From: Gilliamella mensalis
GTDB taxonomy: Bacteria; Pseudomonadota; Gammaproteobacteria; Enterobacterales; Orbaceae
NCBI RefSeq assembly: GCF_900103085.1
Contig: NZ_FMWR01000012.1
Coordinates: forward strand, 74,651-138,650
Direction: 5' to 3'
Length of the DNA stretch: 64,000 nucleotides
The translations under genes were made by a program, and so were the position numbers. Shown piece by piece: positions 30,550 to 41,089 of the stretch. The first letter of the stretch is position 1; each line of letters begins with the position of its first letter. The notes beneath the pieces are model-generated. The model ran no database searches. It saw only the letters and a list, made by a program, of their open reading frames with translations, and had not been told where the DNA came from.

Positions 30550-31431
30550 ATGAGTAGATATCTTGGTAGTCTAGCTGTTGTATTAGCTTCTATTTTGTGG
30601 GGGACAACTGGCACTGTAGCCACGTTTGCCCCTTCACTTTCTTCTTTGTTTATTGGTGCAGTTGCAATGGGGATTGGTGGGATTTTGCAGTGTGTGTTAG
30701 CTATCCCACAAATTATCAAAGAGCGTGACTTGTTAATTCAACATATTTCTTTTCTTATTGTTGGAGCCGTTGCCGTAATGATTTATCCCTTAGCTTTTTA
30801 TTCTTCAATGCGATTATCGGGTGTGACAATTGGTACAGTTGTCTCTATTGGTTCGGCGCCGATTCTTTCGGCTATAATTGAATATGTGAAAGGTGACTTT
30901 CGTTTAACTAGGCGATGGTTCATTGGCGCAATGTTTGGCATTTTGGGAATGATACTATTGTCTTTTTCAGAAAATCATTCAATAACTATTGAAAATAATC
31001 ATATTATTTTTGGCATTTTACTTGGTTTAATAGCTGGATTTACCTATGCTTTATATTCATGGTCAGCGCGTCAATTAATGTTAAAGACAATATCAACCAC
31101 TTCTGCCATGGGGGCAACCTTTGGATGTGGTGGCATATTATTAATACCGGTCATGGTGCTCACAGGTTCTGGTTTGTTTGATTCATTAACGAATATTTCA
31201 GTTTGTGTTTATATGGCATTAATTCCCATGTTCTTGGGATACCTTTGCTATGGATTTGGTTTATCAAAAATATCTGCTAGTACTGCAACAACTATCACTT
31301 TGCTTGAGCCTGTAATAGCGGCAGTTTTAGCTATTTTGGTGGTGGGTGAAAGGTTGTCTGTAATAGGGTGTAGCGGTATTTTATTTATTCTTATTTGTCT
31401 TACTTTAATTACAATTGACATAACTAAGTAA
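30550..31431 (+). CDS. EamA/DMT-family permease
   Basis: This is a 293-residue inner-membrane protein with about ten hydrophobic segments in two EamA halves, typical of drug/metabolite exporters. The first half starts LGSLAVVLASILWGTTGT and the second around IFGILLGLIAGFTYALYSW. The conserved late segment TATTITLLEPVIAAVLAI is typical of carboxylate/amino acid transporters of this superfamily. The substrate is not predictable. The ribosome site is weak and the gene follows yicC by 11 bases, so it may be translationally coupled to it. Confidence 0.88.
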   Translation: MSRYLGSLAVVLASILWGTTGTVATFAPSLSSLFIGAVAMGIGGILQCVLAIPQIIKERDLLIQHISFLIVGAVAVMIYPLAFYSSMRLSGVTIGTVVSIGSAPILSAIIEYVKGDFRLTRRWFIGAMFGILGMILLSFSENHSITIENNHIIFGILLGLIAGFTYALYSWSARQLMLKTISTTSAMGATFGCGGILLIPVMVLTGSGLFDSLTNISVCVYMALIPMFLGYLCYGFGLSKISASTATTITLLEPVIAAVLAILVVGERLSVIGCSGILFILICLTLITIDITK

Positions 31432-31759
31432 GTTATCAAAAGTAAGGAAGAGCAAGAAGTAGCATTATGCTTTTTGGTTTTTATTACTCATCACTAAAAA
31501 TAATCTCTATCGATTGGTCAATTAAACAAGTATTGATAAAATTTTAAGTAAAAAAAACAACAATGTTAATATAAAGATATCAATATTACGATCAAATAGA
31601 AAAATATGAAAAAGTGATTAATCACAGATTTATTATTTCTATTCTAGCTACTTTGTTAATGCTGACATCGATAAAACTTCACTAAAAAATTTACTACCTG
31701 ATGAAGTCATCCTTTTTAAAATTTTATATTAGCCACCCTTATATTAACCATCATTGTAA
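31432..31759. other. 328-bp intergenic region with a possible gene remnant
   Basis: There is no intact gene. From 31613 a GTG frame of about two dozen codons reads like a signal-peptide core (RFIISILATLLMLTSI). A second frame running on from it reads DIDKTSLKNLLPDEVILF before a stop. These look like pieces of one gene separated by a frameshift, but the evidence is thin. Confidence 0.35.
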
Positions 31760-33139
31760 TTAATTATCGTGGGTTCTAGTTTTAATTGATTTAAAATACC
31801 AAATAAGTACAGTCAACGCGATACCTGCAGATAATAAATCCGCAATGGGTGATGATGCCCAAACGCCATCAAGCCCAAAGAATAATGGCAAAATATAGAG
31901 TGTTGGCAATAAAATGAGGATCTGTCTAGAAAGGCTAAGTAAAATCGATACTTTTGCCATACCAATGCATTGGAAAAAGCTTGTGGTCACCATTTGAAAA
32001 CCAATAAAAGCAAAAGAAAGAGTGGTATAGCGTAGTGCAATGGCTGATATTGAGATTAAATCCTCGTCAGCACTAAATGCACGAACTAAAATATCCGGAA
32101 TAAAAAATCCAAGAATAAAACCAATACTGGTAATTACGGTCGCTACTTTAACGGCATAGAAAAAGGTGGTTTTGACACGCGAATAGTTTTTTGCTCCGTA
32201 ATTATAACCAATAATCGGTTGCATACCTTGATTAATCCCAATAACAATCATAATCACTAATGTGATCAATCGGTTGGCATTGGAATAGCCTGCAATGGCA
32301 TCATCACTTAAATCGTTAGACAGTGGTGCATAATGTACTAATTGCCAGTTGATAAAAACCACCACTATAGAGGCTGCAACCTGCATGGCAAATGGCGACA
32401 TACCGATTGATATAATTGATTTAACATAAGTCAAGTTAAGGGTGAAATTTCGCCAATATAGCTTAATATTACTGTGCTTGCTGATAAAGTGTTGCATAAC
32501 AAATAAGAAGCTAATAAACATGGATAACGTGGTTGCAAAAGCTGCTCCACGCATTCCCCAGCCTAAACCAATAATAAAAATCGGTGCCAAAATAATATTG
32601 GCAATTACACTAATAAACATGGTAACCATTGCTTTAAATGGATAACCACTGGCGCGCATCATATTGTTATAATTAAACGTTAACGTAATAAAAATACTAC
32701 CCGGTAAATAAACCTCTAAAAATTCTCGAGCATATACATGATTAGTCGCACTAGAGCCGACAAAATGTAAAACGGGATCGACAAAATAGAGCAATAACGC
32801 CAAAGTTAAGCCACTTAAAACGGCCGTTAACATAAACGATGTGCCCGCGACCTTTTCGGCTTTGTCGTTTTCGCCACGACCTAAAAAAATCGAAATCCGG
32901 CTCGCCGAGCCGATACCTACCAGCATACCAATGCCTGCAGTTAGGTTCATAACTGGCAAAATAATGCCTGCACCACTCAATGCTTCACGACCAATCCAAT
33001 GGCCAATAAAAATACCGTCAATAATGTTATACAGCGTATTTACAATTGTGCCAATTACCGCAGGCAGTGCATATTGCCAAAATAGTGAACTGATTTTTTT
33101 ATTTTTAAAATCATTATAAACATCAAGAGAGTGAGCCAT
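31760..33139 (-). CDS. MATE-family efflux transporter
   Basis: This is a 459-residue, roughly twelve-segment inner-membrane antiporter of the MATE superfamily, exporting drugs or metabolites against Na+ or H+. The two-fold repeat is visible: the first half contains PAVIGTIVNTLYNIIDGIFIG and GIGSASRISIFLGRG, the second contains GINQGMQPIIGYNYGAK, a classic MATE motif. The C-terminal SPIADLLSAGIAL fits. No neighbour suggests a substrate; the gene stands alone with only a weak ribosome site. Confidence 0.93.
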   Translation of the reverse strand: MAHSLDVYNDFKNKKISSLFWQYALPAVIGTIVNTLYNIIDGIFIGHWIGREALSGAGIILPVMNLTAGIGMLVGIGSASRISIFLGRGENDKAEKVAGTSFMLTAVLSGLTLALLLYFVDPVLHFVGSSATNHVYAREFLEVYLPGSIFITLTFNYNNMMRASGYPFKAMVTMFISVIANIILAPIFIIGLGWGMRGAAFATTLSMFISFLFVMQHFISKHSNIKLYWRNFTLNLTYVKSIISIGMSPFAMQVAASIVVVFINWQLVHYAPLSNDLSDDAIAGYSNANRLITLVIMIVIGINQGMQPIIGYNYGAKNYSRVKTTFFYAVKVATVITSIGFILGFFIPDILVRAFSADEDLISISAIALRYTTLSFAFIGFQMVTTSFFQCIGMAKVSILLSLSRQILILLPTLYILPLFFGLDGVWASSPIADLLSAGIALTVLIWYFKSIKTRTHDN

Positions 33140-33160
33140 TGCTTTATTTTTCCGCTGCTA

Positions 33161-33207
33161 AATATTGTAAAGAAGTTTCAGGTAGCTATACGTTTGAGTA
33201 TAAGACA
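33161..33207 (+). repeat. Interspersed ~45-bp repeat, copy 1
   Basis: It shares AAGTTTCAGGTA and CGTTTGAGTATAA with copy 2, differing at about six of 44 positions. TTTCAG is followed by 17 bases and TATAAG, a promoter-like spacing. Confidence 0.7.
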
Positions 33208-33362
33208 GTATCATTATTATTTGAATTATCCATGATATGCTCATGGCTGCGTGTTGGATATATTACCAAAATAATATACTGGATTTACTATTTTTACTTA
33301 TTTTTAATAATTATCACTTATAGTGATTATCTAAACTTTTCTACCATAACTGTATGCAGTTG

Positions 33363-33409
33363 AATGTTGTCAAAAAGTTTCAGGTAACCATGCGTTTGAG
33401 TATAAATTT
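33363..33409 (+). repeat. Interspersed ~45-bp repeat, copy 2
   Basis: It contains TGTCAAAAAGTTTCAGG, 16 less conserved bases and TATAAA, upstream of yejK on the same strand. The 17-base block is identical in copy 3 at 51601-51645 (opposite strand). Confidence 0.75.
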
Positions 33410-33524
33410 GATGCAATTTAACAGTACTAGTTTAACAGACTGTTAAATTGTTAATAGCACTTTTTTGGTGCTTTGATAGAATAACGTCCTTAATGATTAT
33501 TGCGATCCAATAGGAACCTCACCA

Positions 33525-34529
33525 ATGAGCGTACAAATAGAAAAGATCATACTGCATAAATTAATTAGAAAAAGTGACACCGAAATCGAATTACAACTTC
33601 GCGAATCAATGTTAGGTAATGAACAAGCCGTTGTTAATCTAATCGAAGATATCAACCGCATCTACAACAACAAAAGTAAAGCCTATGGACTATTTAATAG
33701 CGATAGCTTATTCGAACAATCACTAAAAGAACTACGCCTTGGCAATCAAGACTTTTTACATTTTAGCCAAGAATCGACCAAACAACTGCGCAACGAATTG
33801 GCTAAATACCCTTTTGCTGAAGGGGGAACGGTTGTATTTTGTCAGTACCGTTATTTGGCGGTTGAGTACTTGATTATTGCCGTATTAAATAGTTGTTTGA
33901 GTATGCTAGTGAATGAAGATTTAGATATCAGTGAAACACAATATTTAGACATTGCTCATGCTGATATTATTGCCCGTATCGATATTACCGAATGGGAAAC
34001 CCAAGCGGACTCAAAACGTTATTTAACTTTCTTAAAAGGACGAGTAGGGCGCAAAGTATCTGACTTTTTTATGGACTATTTAGGTGCTAGCGAAGGATTA
34101 GATGCAAAAGCGCAAAATAAAACACTGGTTAAAGCGGTTGATGATTACTGCCAAGAAATGCAATTTGACAAACAAGATAAAACCAGCGCACGCGAAAACG
34201 TTTATAACTACTGCCAAGCCCAATTACAAGCAGGTGAAGAAATTGAACTGAAAAATCTAGCCAACGAACTACCTGCCAGTGTTGACAATAACTTTATTGA
34301 ATTTATTAAAAACAGTGAATATGATTTAGAAGAAACATTTCCCGTTGATCGCAGTGCACTGCGTCAGCTTAAAAAATTCTCCGGTAGTGGTGGGGGATTA
34401 ACGTTAAGCTTTGATTCGAATTTATTAGGTGAACGCATTAAGTGGGATCCGCAAACTGACTCCCTAGTGATTAAAGGGGTTCCACCTAATTTACGTGATC
34501 AGCTACAACGCAATAGCGGTTCCAACTAA
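33525..34529 (+). CDS. yejK: Nucleoid-associated protein YejK (NdpA)
   Basis: YejK/NdpA is a nucleoid-associated protein of poorly known function; in E. coli it is linked to decatenation by topoisomerase IV. The 334 residues match E. coli. Strongly conserved blocks are [28 protein letters not shown], the [26 protein letters not shown] region (written here only in part), [13 protein letters not shown] and the C-terminal [13 protein letters not shown]. Start at ATG 33525. It precedes nfo by 31 bases and may share its transcript. Confidence 0.95.
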   Translation: MSVQIEKIILHKLIRKSDTEIELQLRESMLGNEQAVVNLIEDINRIYNNKSKAYGLFNSDSLFEQSLKELRLGNQDFLHFSQESTKQLRNELAKYPFAEGGTVVFCQYRYLAVEYLIIAVLNSCLSMLVNEDLDISETQYLDIAHADIIARIDITEWETQADSKRYLTFLKGRVGRKVSDFFMDYLGASEGLDAKAQNKTLVKAVDDYCQEMQFDKQDKTSARENVYNYCQAQLQAGEEIELKNLANELPASVDNNFIEFIKNSEYDLEETFPVDRSALRQLKKFSGSGGGLTLSFDSNLLGERIKWDPQTDSLVIKGVPPNLRDQLQRNSGSN

Positions 34530-34560
34530 TTATCAACCAACAACGTTATTAGGACACAAC

Positions 34561-35406
34561 ATGAAATACATTGGTGCACATGTAAGTGCAGCAGGTGGGG
34601 TAGACAATGCCCCAATTAACGCTTATCAAATTGGCGCAACCGCATTTGCGCTATTTACCAAAAATCAACGACAATGGCACGCCAAACCGCTTGAGCCCAC
34701 AATTATCGACAGCTTCAAAAAACGTTGCGAAAGATATGGCTTTACTAGCAAACAGATCTTACCACACGATAGTTATTTAATTAATTTAGGTCACCCAGAT
34801 CGAGAACAGCTCGACAAATCACGTACCGCCTTTTTAGACGAAATGCAACGGTGCGAACAGCTAGGGCTGACATTACTTAACTTTCACCCTGGTAGTGACT
34901 TAAAACAGATTTCAGTTGATGAATGTTTAGCACGTATTGCCGAATCGATTAATATCACACTTGATAAAACACAAAATGTGGTTGCCGTTATTGAAAATAC
35001 TGCTGGACAAGGATCTAACTTAGGCTATAAATTTGAACATCTTGCCCAGATCATTGACCAAGTTGAAGACAAAAGCCGAGTTGGCGTTTGTATTGACACT
35101 TGCCACGCCTTTGCTGCTGGCTATGACTTGCGTACTGAAAAAGCCTGCCAAGAAACCTTTGCCGAATTTGAAAAAATTGTAGGTTTTCAATACTTGCGAG
35201 GCATGCACTTAAACGATGCCAAAAGCGAATTTGCCAGCCATGTCGATCGTCATCATAGCCTAGGCAAAGGCAATATTGGCGAAGCAGCTTTTAAATACAT
35301 TATGCAAGATCCAAGAATTGATGAAATTCCCCTTATTTTAGAAACCATTGATCCCGATATCTGGGCGCAAGAAATAAACTGGTTAAAGCAGCAGGTAACT
35401 GCATAA
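34561..35406 (+). CDS. nfo: Endonuclease IV (AP endonuclease)
   Basis: Nfo incises DNA 5' to abasic sites in base-excision repair, using three Zn ions. The 281-residue protein begins [13 protein letters not shown]. The AP endonuclease family 2 signatures follow: [11 protein letters not shown] (metal His), the [14 protein letters not shown]lu motif, [15 protein letters not shown], and [21 protein letters not shown] near the C-terminus. I place the start at ATG 34561 behind AGGA; an in-frame extension would overlap yejK. No SOS or oxidative-stress operator was recognised. Confidence 0.97.
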   Translation: MKYIGAHVSAAGGVDNAPINAYQIGATAFALFTKNQRQWHAKPLEPTIIDSFKKRCERYGFTSKQILPHDSYLINLGHPDREQLDKSRTAFLDEMQRCEQLGLTLLNFHPGSDLKQISVDECLARIAESINITLDKTQNVVAVIENTAGQGSNLGYKFEHLAQIIDQVEDKSRVGVCIDTCHAFAAGYDLRTEKACQETFAEFEKIVGFQYLRGMHLNDAKSEFASHVDRHHSLGKGNIGEAAFKYIMQDPRIDEIPLILETIDPDIWAQEINWLKQQVTA

Positions 35407-35500
35407 AAATTATTATATTTTCTACTTGACTATAAACAAAGTGGGTAATGCTTACCCACAAACTAGGTTAAACATTGCATAAATGTTTAAACATGTTTCA

Positions 35501-37642
35501 TTATTCCAATTGCGCTACAAGTTCAATTATTTCCGGCAAAATATCCAAAATTAAAGCCAATTGTTGCATTACAAGCAGATCATTATTGGCTTTGTCATCA
35601 TCAGTTGAAATAACCGAAATTTTCTCGATATAGTCGATAACAGACTTCTTAATGGATTGGTATTCGCCATCTATCTTTTTATCGCTTAACAGATTAATAA
35701 TATAGACCGACAAATCGTCAAACAGATCGAGCGTCTGTTTTGAGATACATTTATCACGATGTGCGCCTAAAGTTGAAAGATAACTAATTAACGTATGATT
35801 AAGCGTCAATAGACGAAATCCCTGATCAATAACCACTGGATTCATATGTGGCTCTTTGGTCATCAAACTAATTAACGACGATAAATCAGCATTACTATCA
35901 TGCGTAGCTCGTCTTGCTAATCGATATTGTAGATCATTAGTTTTGCCAGACAAATACTGGCGTCCAATTAACGCCAAATAGTGACTATCATCATGACAAA
36001 CACGATCAACGAGTTTAGGCAGATTTCTAAACTGCCAGTCAGGCCAAATAAAGCTAACGGCAAACCAAGCAATAAAACAACCAATCAACGTTGCAATAAT
36101 GCGCGAAACAGCCACCGCAATGCTACTTTCGCCAATCAGACTAAAGCTAAAAAACACCAGTAATGTAATAAATGCTGTCGCGTAAGCATATTGCGAATTC
36201 TTAAATAGAAAAAATAGCCAACCGGTAATAATAATTAACACTAACTGTTCAGGTACGCTTGGAAATAAAAACGTTAATGGAATACCCACTATGATCCCCA
36301 AAATCGTCCCCATTACACGCAATTTTAGGCGGTGTTTTGTGGTGGAGTAGTTAGGCTGGCAGACAAACAAGCTGGTTAAAATAATCCAATATCCATGTGG
36401 TAAATCAGAAAAACAAATAACCATATAACCCACAAAAAATACCACACACATACGGATTGCATGGCGAAACAGAGCCGATTTAGCCGTCAAATTTCCTTTG
36501 ATTTTGATAAAAATATCATGAAAACGGGTTAACTCCTCGTCAATTAACTGATTATCTTCTTGATCTTTTGACAGATGCTGCTCAGTATCAATATTGGCAA
36601 GTAATAGATCGATAGACAACAAATTTTGATGCAAACTTTTAAGCGCCTTAACCATTAACATATTGGCTTTACCGCTAGTATCATACTGGTTAATTGCCTC
36701 TTCAAGATACGAAAAATAACGTGAAAATAGCGAGTCATGATGATAAGTCTGATTTAATTTAATTGTCATTGCCAGTTGTGCACAAGCTTTAGCTTGCAAA
36801 TTTAAAATACGTGCAAACCGAAACAAGATATCACTATGTTTAAAATGCACACTCAGTGCTTGATAATTCCCATGTGCCGAACTTGCGCGCTCGTGGATAT
36901 CTTGTGCCACAAAATAGTCGCTTAGCATCTTCCTAATATAAGCCTGTCCACGATAGCTTTTTAGCCGATTAAATAGCGAACGTTTGGTGTGATTAAAAGC
37001 ACTAATGAGTTGATTATTGCTATGGTTTAATTGCAAAGTTTGCTTTTTAAAACCATTGGATTCATCTGGGTCGAACATTGCTGCCTTAGCGTCAAGATAT
37101 TGTGCTAAATAAATAAAACAGGTTGATAACGATTGTTGGGTTGTGCGAATGGGCTGGATGATAGATTCAACAAATGAAACAACATTATACCAAAGTGCAC
37201 CTAACAGCAAAAAACAAGGCAGCGTATAATTATCGGTATATAAATTGTGTCCAAGCATAGTATAGGCCGCAATCAAAAGCGACCCAAAAGCAATCACCCC
37301 GTAACGTTGCCCAAGCGAGCCAAGCATAATAAAAATAAACGTTGAAGACACTAAACCAATAATAAACAAAGGTGGATAATCAAATAGTAACTCGACTGAA
37401 AAAGTCGCAATAGCAAAACAGATCAACGTCAGGACTAAATTAATACAGCGACTTAATAAACGCGTATCAATCTCGGTCAATCCTGCCGCAACCACCCCAA
37501 GTGTAAGGGGAATCACAAGCGATGTTTGCCCCAAATACCAAGGAACCAAAGTCGAACCGGTTAAACTTATTAACATTCGAAGACTGAAAAGAAGATTACT
37601 GCTGTAAAAGACTTTACGTAAAGTCAAAATAGATGCGTGCAC
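35501..37642 (-). CDS. yccS: YccS-type FUSC membrane protein
   Basis: This 713-residue inner-membrane protein belongs to the YccS/YhfK (FUSC) family, distantly related to aromatic-acid exporters. Two blocks of about six membrane segments (residues ~15-155 and ~400-520) are separated by a helical cytoplasmic region. Diagnostic segments are SVELLFDYP, LGSLGQRYGVIAFG, the FVAQDIHERASSAHG helix, HGYWIILTSLFVCQPNY and SFIWPDWQFRNLP. The start is a GTG at 37642 without a clear ribosome site, so it is uncertain by a few residues. Function is unproven. Confidence 0.92.
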   Translation of the reverse strand: MHASILTLRKVFYSSNLLFSLRMLISLTGSTLVPWYLGQTSLVIPLTLGVVAAGLTEIDTRLLSRCINLVLTLICFAIATFSVELLFDYPPLFIIGLVSSTFIFIMLGSLGQRYGVIAFGSLLIAAYTMLGHNLYTDNYTLPCFLLLGALWYNVVSFVESIIQPIRTTQQSLSTCFIYLAQYLDAKAAMFDPDESNGFKKQTLQLNHSNNQLISAFNHTKRSLFNRLKSYRGQAYIRKMLSDYFVAQDIHERASSAHGNYQALSVHFKHSDILFRFARILNLQAKACAQLAMTIKLNQTYHHDSLFSRYFSYLEEAINQYDTSGKANMLMVKALKSLHQNLLSIDLLLANIDTEQHLSKDQEDNQLIDEELTRFHDIFIKIKGNLTAKSALFRHAIRMCVVFFVGYMVICFSDLPHGYWIILTSLFVCQPNYSTTKHRLKLRVMGTILGIIVGIPLTFLFPSVPEQLVLIIITGWLFFLFKNSQYAYATAFITLLVFFSFSLIGESSIAVAVSRIIATLIGCFIAWFAVSFIWPDWQFRNLPKLVDRVCHDDSHYLALIGRQYLSGKTNDLQYRLARRATHDSNADLSSLISLMTKEPHMNPVVIDQGFRLLTLNHTLISYLSTLGAHRDKCISKQTLDLFDDLSVYIINLLSDKKIDGEYQSIKKSVIDYIEKISVISTDDDKANNDLLVMQQLALILDILPEIIELVAQLE

Positions 37643-37970
37643 GGTGTATTGGGCTTTTTGTGAGTGTATATGATAACGATTAGAATACTATATTGGGAGG
37701 CGTTGGGGAAGAGAGGATTTTTAAAGATAAACAATCAACAATTTATACTCAGGCTCATAATTTCTACACACTTTGTGACCAAAATTTCAGCTTTTTATTC
37801 AAAGCTAAAGATAATCAAAAGCTACCTACGTTATAAACACAAATCAATAATATAACATGCTGATTTTATGGAAAATAGCGAAATAAAATTAATAATATAT
37901 GTCGATAATCTTTATTGAAGAGACACTGACTTTTAACAGCAGCCATACAGCTGCTGTTTTTAGTAATATT
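37643..37970. other. 328-bp intergenic region, no gene
   Basis: It lies between the pgm stop and the yccS start, both on the minus strand, so it should carry the yccS promoter. A 63-codon plus-strand frame (37664-37855) lacks support. The only structure recognised is the hairpin at 37935-37958. Confidence 0.5.
37935..37958. terminator. Hairpin after pgm
   Basis: AACAGCAGC pairs with GCTGCTGTT around a 6-base loop, 12 bases beyond the pgm stop. The U-tract is better on the plus strand (TGTTTTTAG) than on the pgm strand (TTAAAAG), so its role as the pgm terminator is plausible but not clear-cut. Confidence 0.6.
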
Positions 37971-39608
37971 CTAGTTAATCGCTTTAGTTACAATTTGTTG
38001 AGCTTCTTGTTGAAGTATATTTAAATGCTCGTTGCTTATAAAGCTCTCAGCATAAATTTTATAGGCATCTTCTGTTCCTGAAGGGCGAGCTGCAAACCAA
38101 CCGTTTTCAGTGATCACTTTAAGTCCACCAATTGGCGCATTATTAGCTGGTGCTGTGGTTAAACATTGGGTGATCTTTTCGCCTGCTAACTTGTCAGTAG
38201 TCAATTGGCTTGCATCAAGTTTAGCTAGTTTTTGTTTGTCACTAAACGATGCGGGGGCTTGGATTCGTCCGTAATAAGAACCACCAAATTTAGCCTCGAG
38301 TTGTTGATACTGCTCTTGCGGATTTTTGTCTAGTTTCGCCGTCATTTCAGCAGCAAGTAGGCATAAAATAATGCCGTCTTTATCTGTTGTCCACACTTTG
38401 CCGTTGGTTCTTAAAAACGATGCGCCAGCACTTTCTTCTCCAGCAAAGCCTAGTTTGCCGTGGTAAAGCCCATCGGCATACCATTTAAAGCCAACTGGAT
38501 ATTCTAAGTACTGTTTGTTTAAGCTATTTGCCACTCGGTCAATCATTGAGCTTGTGACTAGCGTTTTACCAATTGCGATATCTTTGTGCCATTGTGGGCG
38601 GTTTTGGAACAAGTAATTAACACAGGTGGAAAGGTAGGCATTTGGGTTCATTAGTCCTTTTGGCGTCACAATGCCATGACGGTCAAAGTCGGTGTCATTG
38701 CCAAAGGCTAAGTCAAATTGGTCTTTTAATGTTAATAACCCAGCCATAGCCCAACGGCTTGAGCAGTCCATGCGAATGACCTCATCATGATCTAGATGCA
38801 TAAAGCTGAAAGTTGGATCGACGTTGTTATTCACAATATTAAGATTAATACCATATTTTTCGGCAATCCGAGGCCAATAAGTAATGCCTGCACCTCCGAG
38901 AGGATCAACACCAATTTTAAGCGATGATGATTTGATTAGTGACAGATCTAAAATATTTTCAAGATCGTTAATATAGTCGGTTTCGTATTCTTTGGTATGG
39001 ATATAATTTGAATTTATAGCCTTATCTAAGGTAATACGTTTTACGCCATTGAGTTTGTTTTTTAGTAGTTCGTTAGCACGGTTTTCAATTTGTTTGGTGA
39101 TGTCGGTATCCGCAGGCCCGCCGTTGATTGGATTATATTTTATGCCACCATCTTCAGGTGGATTGTGCGATGGGGTAATAACAATGCCGTCTGCAAGTTG
39201 TGATTGTTTGCCTTGATTATAGGTTAAAATAGCATGCGAAATGACAGGCGTTGGTGTATAGCCCCAATTACGCGCCATCACTACTGTTTGTTCGTTAGCA
39301 GCAAACACTTCAAGTACGGATTTTAGTGCAAGTTCTGACAAGGCATGGGTGTCTTGACCAATAAAGCAAGGGCCTGTAATGTTATTTGTTTTGCGGTATT
39401 CGGCAATCGCTTGGGCAACGGCTAATATATGTGCTTCATTAAATGTACCTTTATTAGAGCTTCCGCGATGACCTGATGTACCAAAAATGACTAATTGGCT
39501 AGCATTGTCCGTATCAGGTTGGATTTGGTAATAGTTATTTCGTAATGTTTCAACGTTAATAAGATCCGATGGTTGAGCTAACATTCCTGAGCGGTTTTGC
39601 TTGGCCAT
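37971..39608 (-). CDS. pgm: Phosphoglucomutase (alpha-D-glucose)
   Basis: Pgm interconverts glucose-1-phosphate and glucose-6-phosphate. The 545 residues match E. coli Pgm. Early residues read GTSGHRGS; the catalytic phosphoserine loop is [12 protein letters not shown], the Mg-binding Asp triad is in [10 protein letters not shown], the sugar-binding loop is [11 protein letters not shown], and the phosphate-binding loop is ARPSGTED near the C-terminus. GAGGAG precedes the ATG. It lies downstream of seqA on the same strand, the enteric seqA-pgm arrangement, with 102 bases between. Confidence 0.97.
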   Translation of the reverse strand: MAKQNRSGMLAQPSDLINVETLRNNYYQIQPDTDNASQLVIFGTSGHRGSSNKGTFNEAHILAVAQAIAEYRKTNNITGPCFIGQDTHALSELALKSVLEVFAANEQTVVMARNWGYTPTPVISHAILTYNQGKQSQLADGIVITPSHNPPEDGGIKYNPINGGPADTDITKQIENRANELLKNKLNGVKRITLDKAINSNYIHTKEYETDYINDLENILDLSLIKSSSLKIGVDPLGGAGITYWPRIAEKYGINLNIVNNNVDPTFSFMHLDHDEVIRMDCSSRWAMAGLLTLKDQFDLAFGNDTDFDRHGIVTPKGLMNPNAYLSTCVNYLFQNRPQWHKDIAIGKTLVTSSMIDRVANSLNKQYLEYPVGFKWYADGLYHGKLGFAGEESAGASFLRTNGKVWTTDKDGIILCLLAAEMTAKLDKNPQEQYQQLEAKFGGSYYGRIQAPASFSDKQKLAKLDASQLTTDKLAGEKITQCLTTAPANNAPIGGLKVITENGWFAARPSGTEDAYKIYAESFISNEHLNILQQEAQQIVTKAIN

Positions 39609-39710
39609 TTTTACTCCTCTTTCATAAAATAATATTGTTTATATGCTAAAAACGTGAATTGACTGAGTTAATATCAAATTTTTACCTTTATATTTATTTT
39701 TATTTAACCA

Positions 39711-40214
39711 TTACGGTAAAAAAGCATTGGTGACTTGGTTTATCATGGCTTCAGATATGCCCATATCACTCATTATCGATTCAATAATATACATCTTTCT
39801 GGCAGTATTGGTGTTACTAATCACCCAATAAGGTGTACCAATTATTTCGCGGGGTTTGGTATTTTTTCCCGATGTTTCAAGTAATTGTTTATCTTTGGCT
39901 AAATATTGTCGTTTGCTGCCATGTAATGATGTAGCGGCAATAGCAAAAAGTGCTGGGTTATAGTTATACAGCGCACTAAGCAATAGTATGAAGCGACTAA
40001 TAATGGATTTTTCGTGTGTGAAAGTGTCGCTAGTTAATAAGTCATTAAAAAGGGGATAATGATTTTCTTTTCGTGTGGCTGTTTGTTGTTTTGCCAATGT
40101 AGGTTGGTTTATATTCAATAAACGTCGTAATATACTTGATGCGTCTTCGCCAATGTGTTTAGTTTGGCCTGCAATAAATTGGTATAATTCTTCGTCGATT
40201 TCGATAGTTTTCAT
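39711..40214 (-). CDS. seqA: Replication-initiation negative modulator SeqA
   Basis: SeqA binds hemimethylated GATC sites, sequesters oriC and organises new DNA. The 167-residue protein has the N-terminal oligomerisation domain (KTIEIDEELYQFIA... with IGEDASSILRRLL), a short linker, and the C-terminal DNA-binding domain with SRFILLLSALY, and the LHGSKRQYLAKD and GTPYWVISNTNTARK segments that contact methylated adenine. Its presence implies Dam methylation in this organism. pgm follows. The ribosome site is weak. Confidence 0.95.
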   Translation of the reverse strand: MKTIEIDEELYQFIAGQTKHIGEDASSILRRLLNINQPTLAKQQTATRKENHYPLFNDLLTSDTFTHEKSIISRFILLLSALYNYNPALFAIAATSLHGSKRQYLAKDKQLLETSGKNTKPREIIGTPYWVISNTNTARKMYIIESIMSDMGISEAMINQVTNAFLP

Positions 40215-40236
40215 TATGTTACATATGCCTATTAAA

Positions 40237-40422
40237 TTATTTTATTGAACATCCTAAAGCAGGAATTTTGTCAAAAAGCGAATCATGAGCTGATTTGTTA
40301 TCTGAACAATCATTTGATGACTGCTTAAAGACAACGCTATCGGTTTTTTGGCGTGTTTGATTTGTATCATGACAAGCAGTTATCATAACTGATAATATTA
40401 ATTGAAAAAATAACCGTTTCAT
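40237..40422 (-). CDS. Small lipoprotein (61 residues), unknown function
   Basis: The protein has a short signal sequence MKRLFFQLILSVMITAC with lipobox I-T-A-C, followed by a polar Ser/Asp/Lys-rich tail with two further cysteines. I start at ATG 40422, which gives a well-formed lipoprotein signal. The frame is open further upstream into the slyB start, but that extension is AT-rich and implausible. It lies upstream of seqA by 22 bases on the same strand and is divergent from slyB, so seqA may share its promoter. No homologue recalled. Confidence 0.6.
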   Translation of the reverse strand: MKRLFFQLILSVMITACHDTNQTRQKTDSVVFKQSSNDCSDNKSAHDSLFDKIPALGCSIK

Positions 40423-40591
40423 ATACTCATTATATGCTTGATAAACTATTGAGCTGAGTATAACCCAACTTAAGCATAAATTGTATTGGCTATTGATAAA
40501 ATAATGAAAATGGTATTGTCGTTTTTTTGAAACAATATTATTCTGAGCTAAGAATAACAGGTTTATGCAAATATTATATGAGGAATAAATT

Positions 40592-41089
40592 ATGAAAAAA
40601 ATCTTTAGCTTAACTATATTGGCTGCAATTTTATCTGGGTGTAGCAATAGTGATCTTTATTCAGGTGATGTCTATACAGCGGATCAAGCAAAACAAGTTC
40701 AACAGGTGAATTATGGTACAGTTGTTTCAGTACGACCAGTTAAAATTCAAGCTAATGCGTCAAATGGCAAGAGTGAAAATATAGCAGGTAGCTTAGGTGG
40801 TGCGGTGCTAGGCGGCGTTTTAGGCAATACCATTGGTGATGGTACCGGTCGGGTATTGGCTGCTGCTACCGGTGCTATTGGTGGTGCTATTTTAGGTGAT
40901 GCTATTCAAGATAAAACAAGTCAAGCCAATGCAGTTGAGTTAGAAATCAAACAAGAAAATGGATCGAATATTGTTATTGTACAAAAAGGTTCGCCTAATG
41001 AATTTTATATTGGTCAACATGTTCGTTTAGTCACTAACGGTAAACAAATTAGCGCATCACCACGTTATGCTAGTGGTTCAAGAAAATAA
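40592..41089 (+). CDS. slyB: Outer-membrane lipoprotein SlyB
   Basis: SlyB is a PhoPQ-linked outer-membrane lipoprotein that helps protect outer-membrane proteins under envelope stress. The 165-residue protein has a signal peptide with lipobox LSGC (Cys17), the family segment SGDVYTADQAKQVQ, YGTVVSVRPV, a glycine-zipper region (about residues 65-105, GGAVLGGVLGNTIGDGTG and on) and a C-terminal beta domain with VELEIKQENG and GQHVRLVTNG. The start follows AGGAATAA. No PhoP box was identified. Confidence 0.94.
   Translation: MKKIFSLTILAAILSGCSNSDLYSGDVYTADQAKQVQQVNYGTVVSVRPVKIQANASNGKSENIAGSLGGAVLGGVLGNTIGDGTGRVLAAATGAIGGAILGDAIQDKTSQANAVELEIKQENGSNIVIVQKGSPNEFYIGQHVRLVTNGKQISASPRYASGSRK

Larger units (their letters stand above)
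33140..33524. other. 385-bp intergenic region with two copies of a direct repeat
   Basis: It separates the MATE gene (minus) from yejK (plus). It contains two ~45-bp direct repeats (33161-33207 and 33363-33409). A 74-codon plus-strand frame (33139-33363) is AT-rich and hydrophobic and covers repeat copy 1; I do not support it as a gene. The yejK promoter should lie in the right-hand half. Confidence 0.5.

Noticed and set aside
33139..33363. 74-codon plus-strand frame after the MATE gene
   Set aside because: Starts within the MATE start codon region, covers the direct repeat, and is a hydrophobic AT-rich string without a ribosome site.
37664..37855. 63-codon plus-strand frame between pgm and yccS
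   Set aside because: Low-complexity Ile/Lys/Ser content, no ribosome site, and divergent from both neighbours in an expected promoter region.
40423..40647. N-terminal extension of the small lipoprotein gene
   Set aside because: It would overlap the slyB start and bury the lipoprotein signal inside the chain; ATG 40422 gives a normal lipoprotein.
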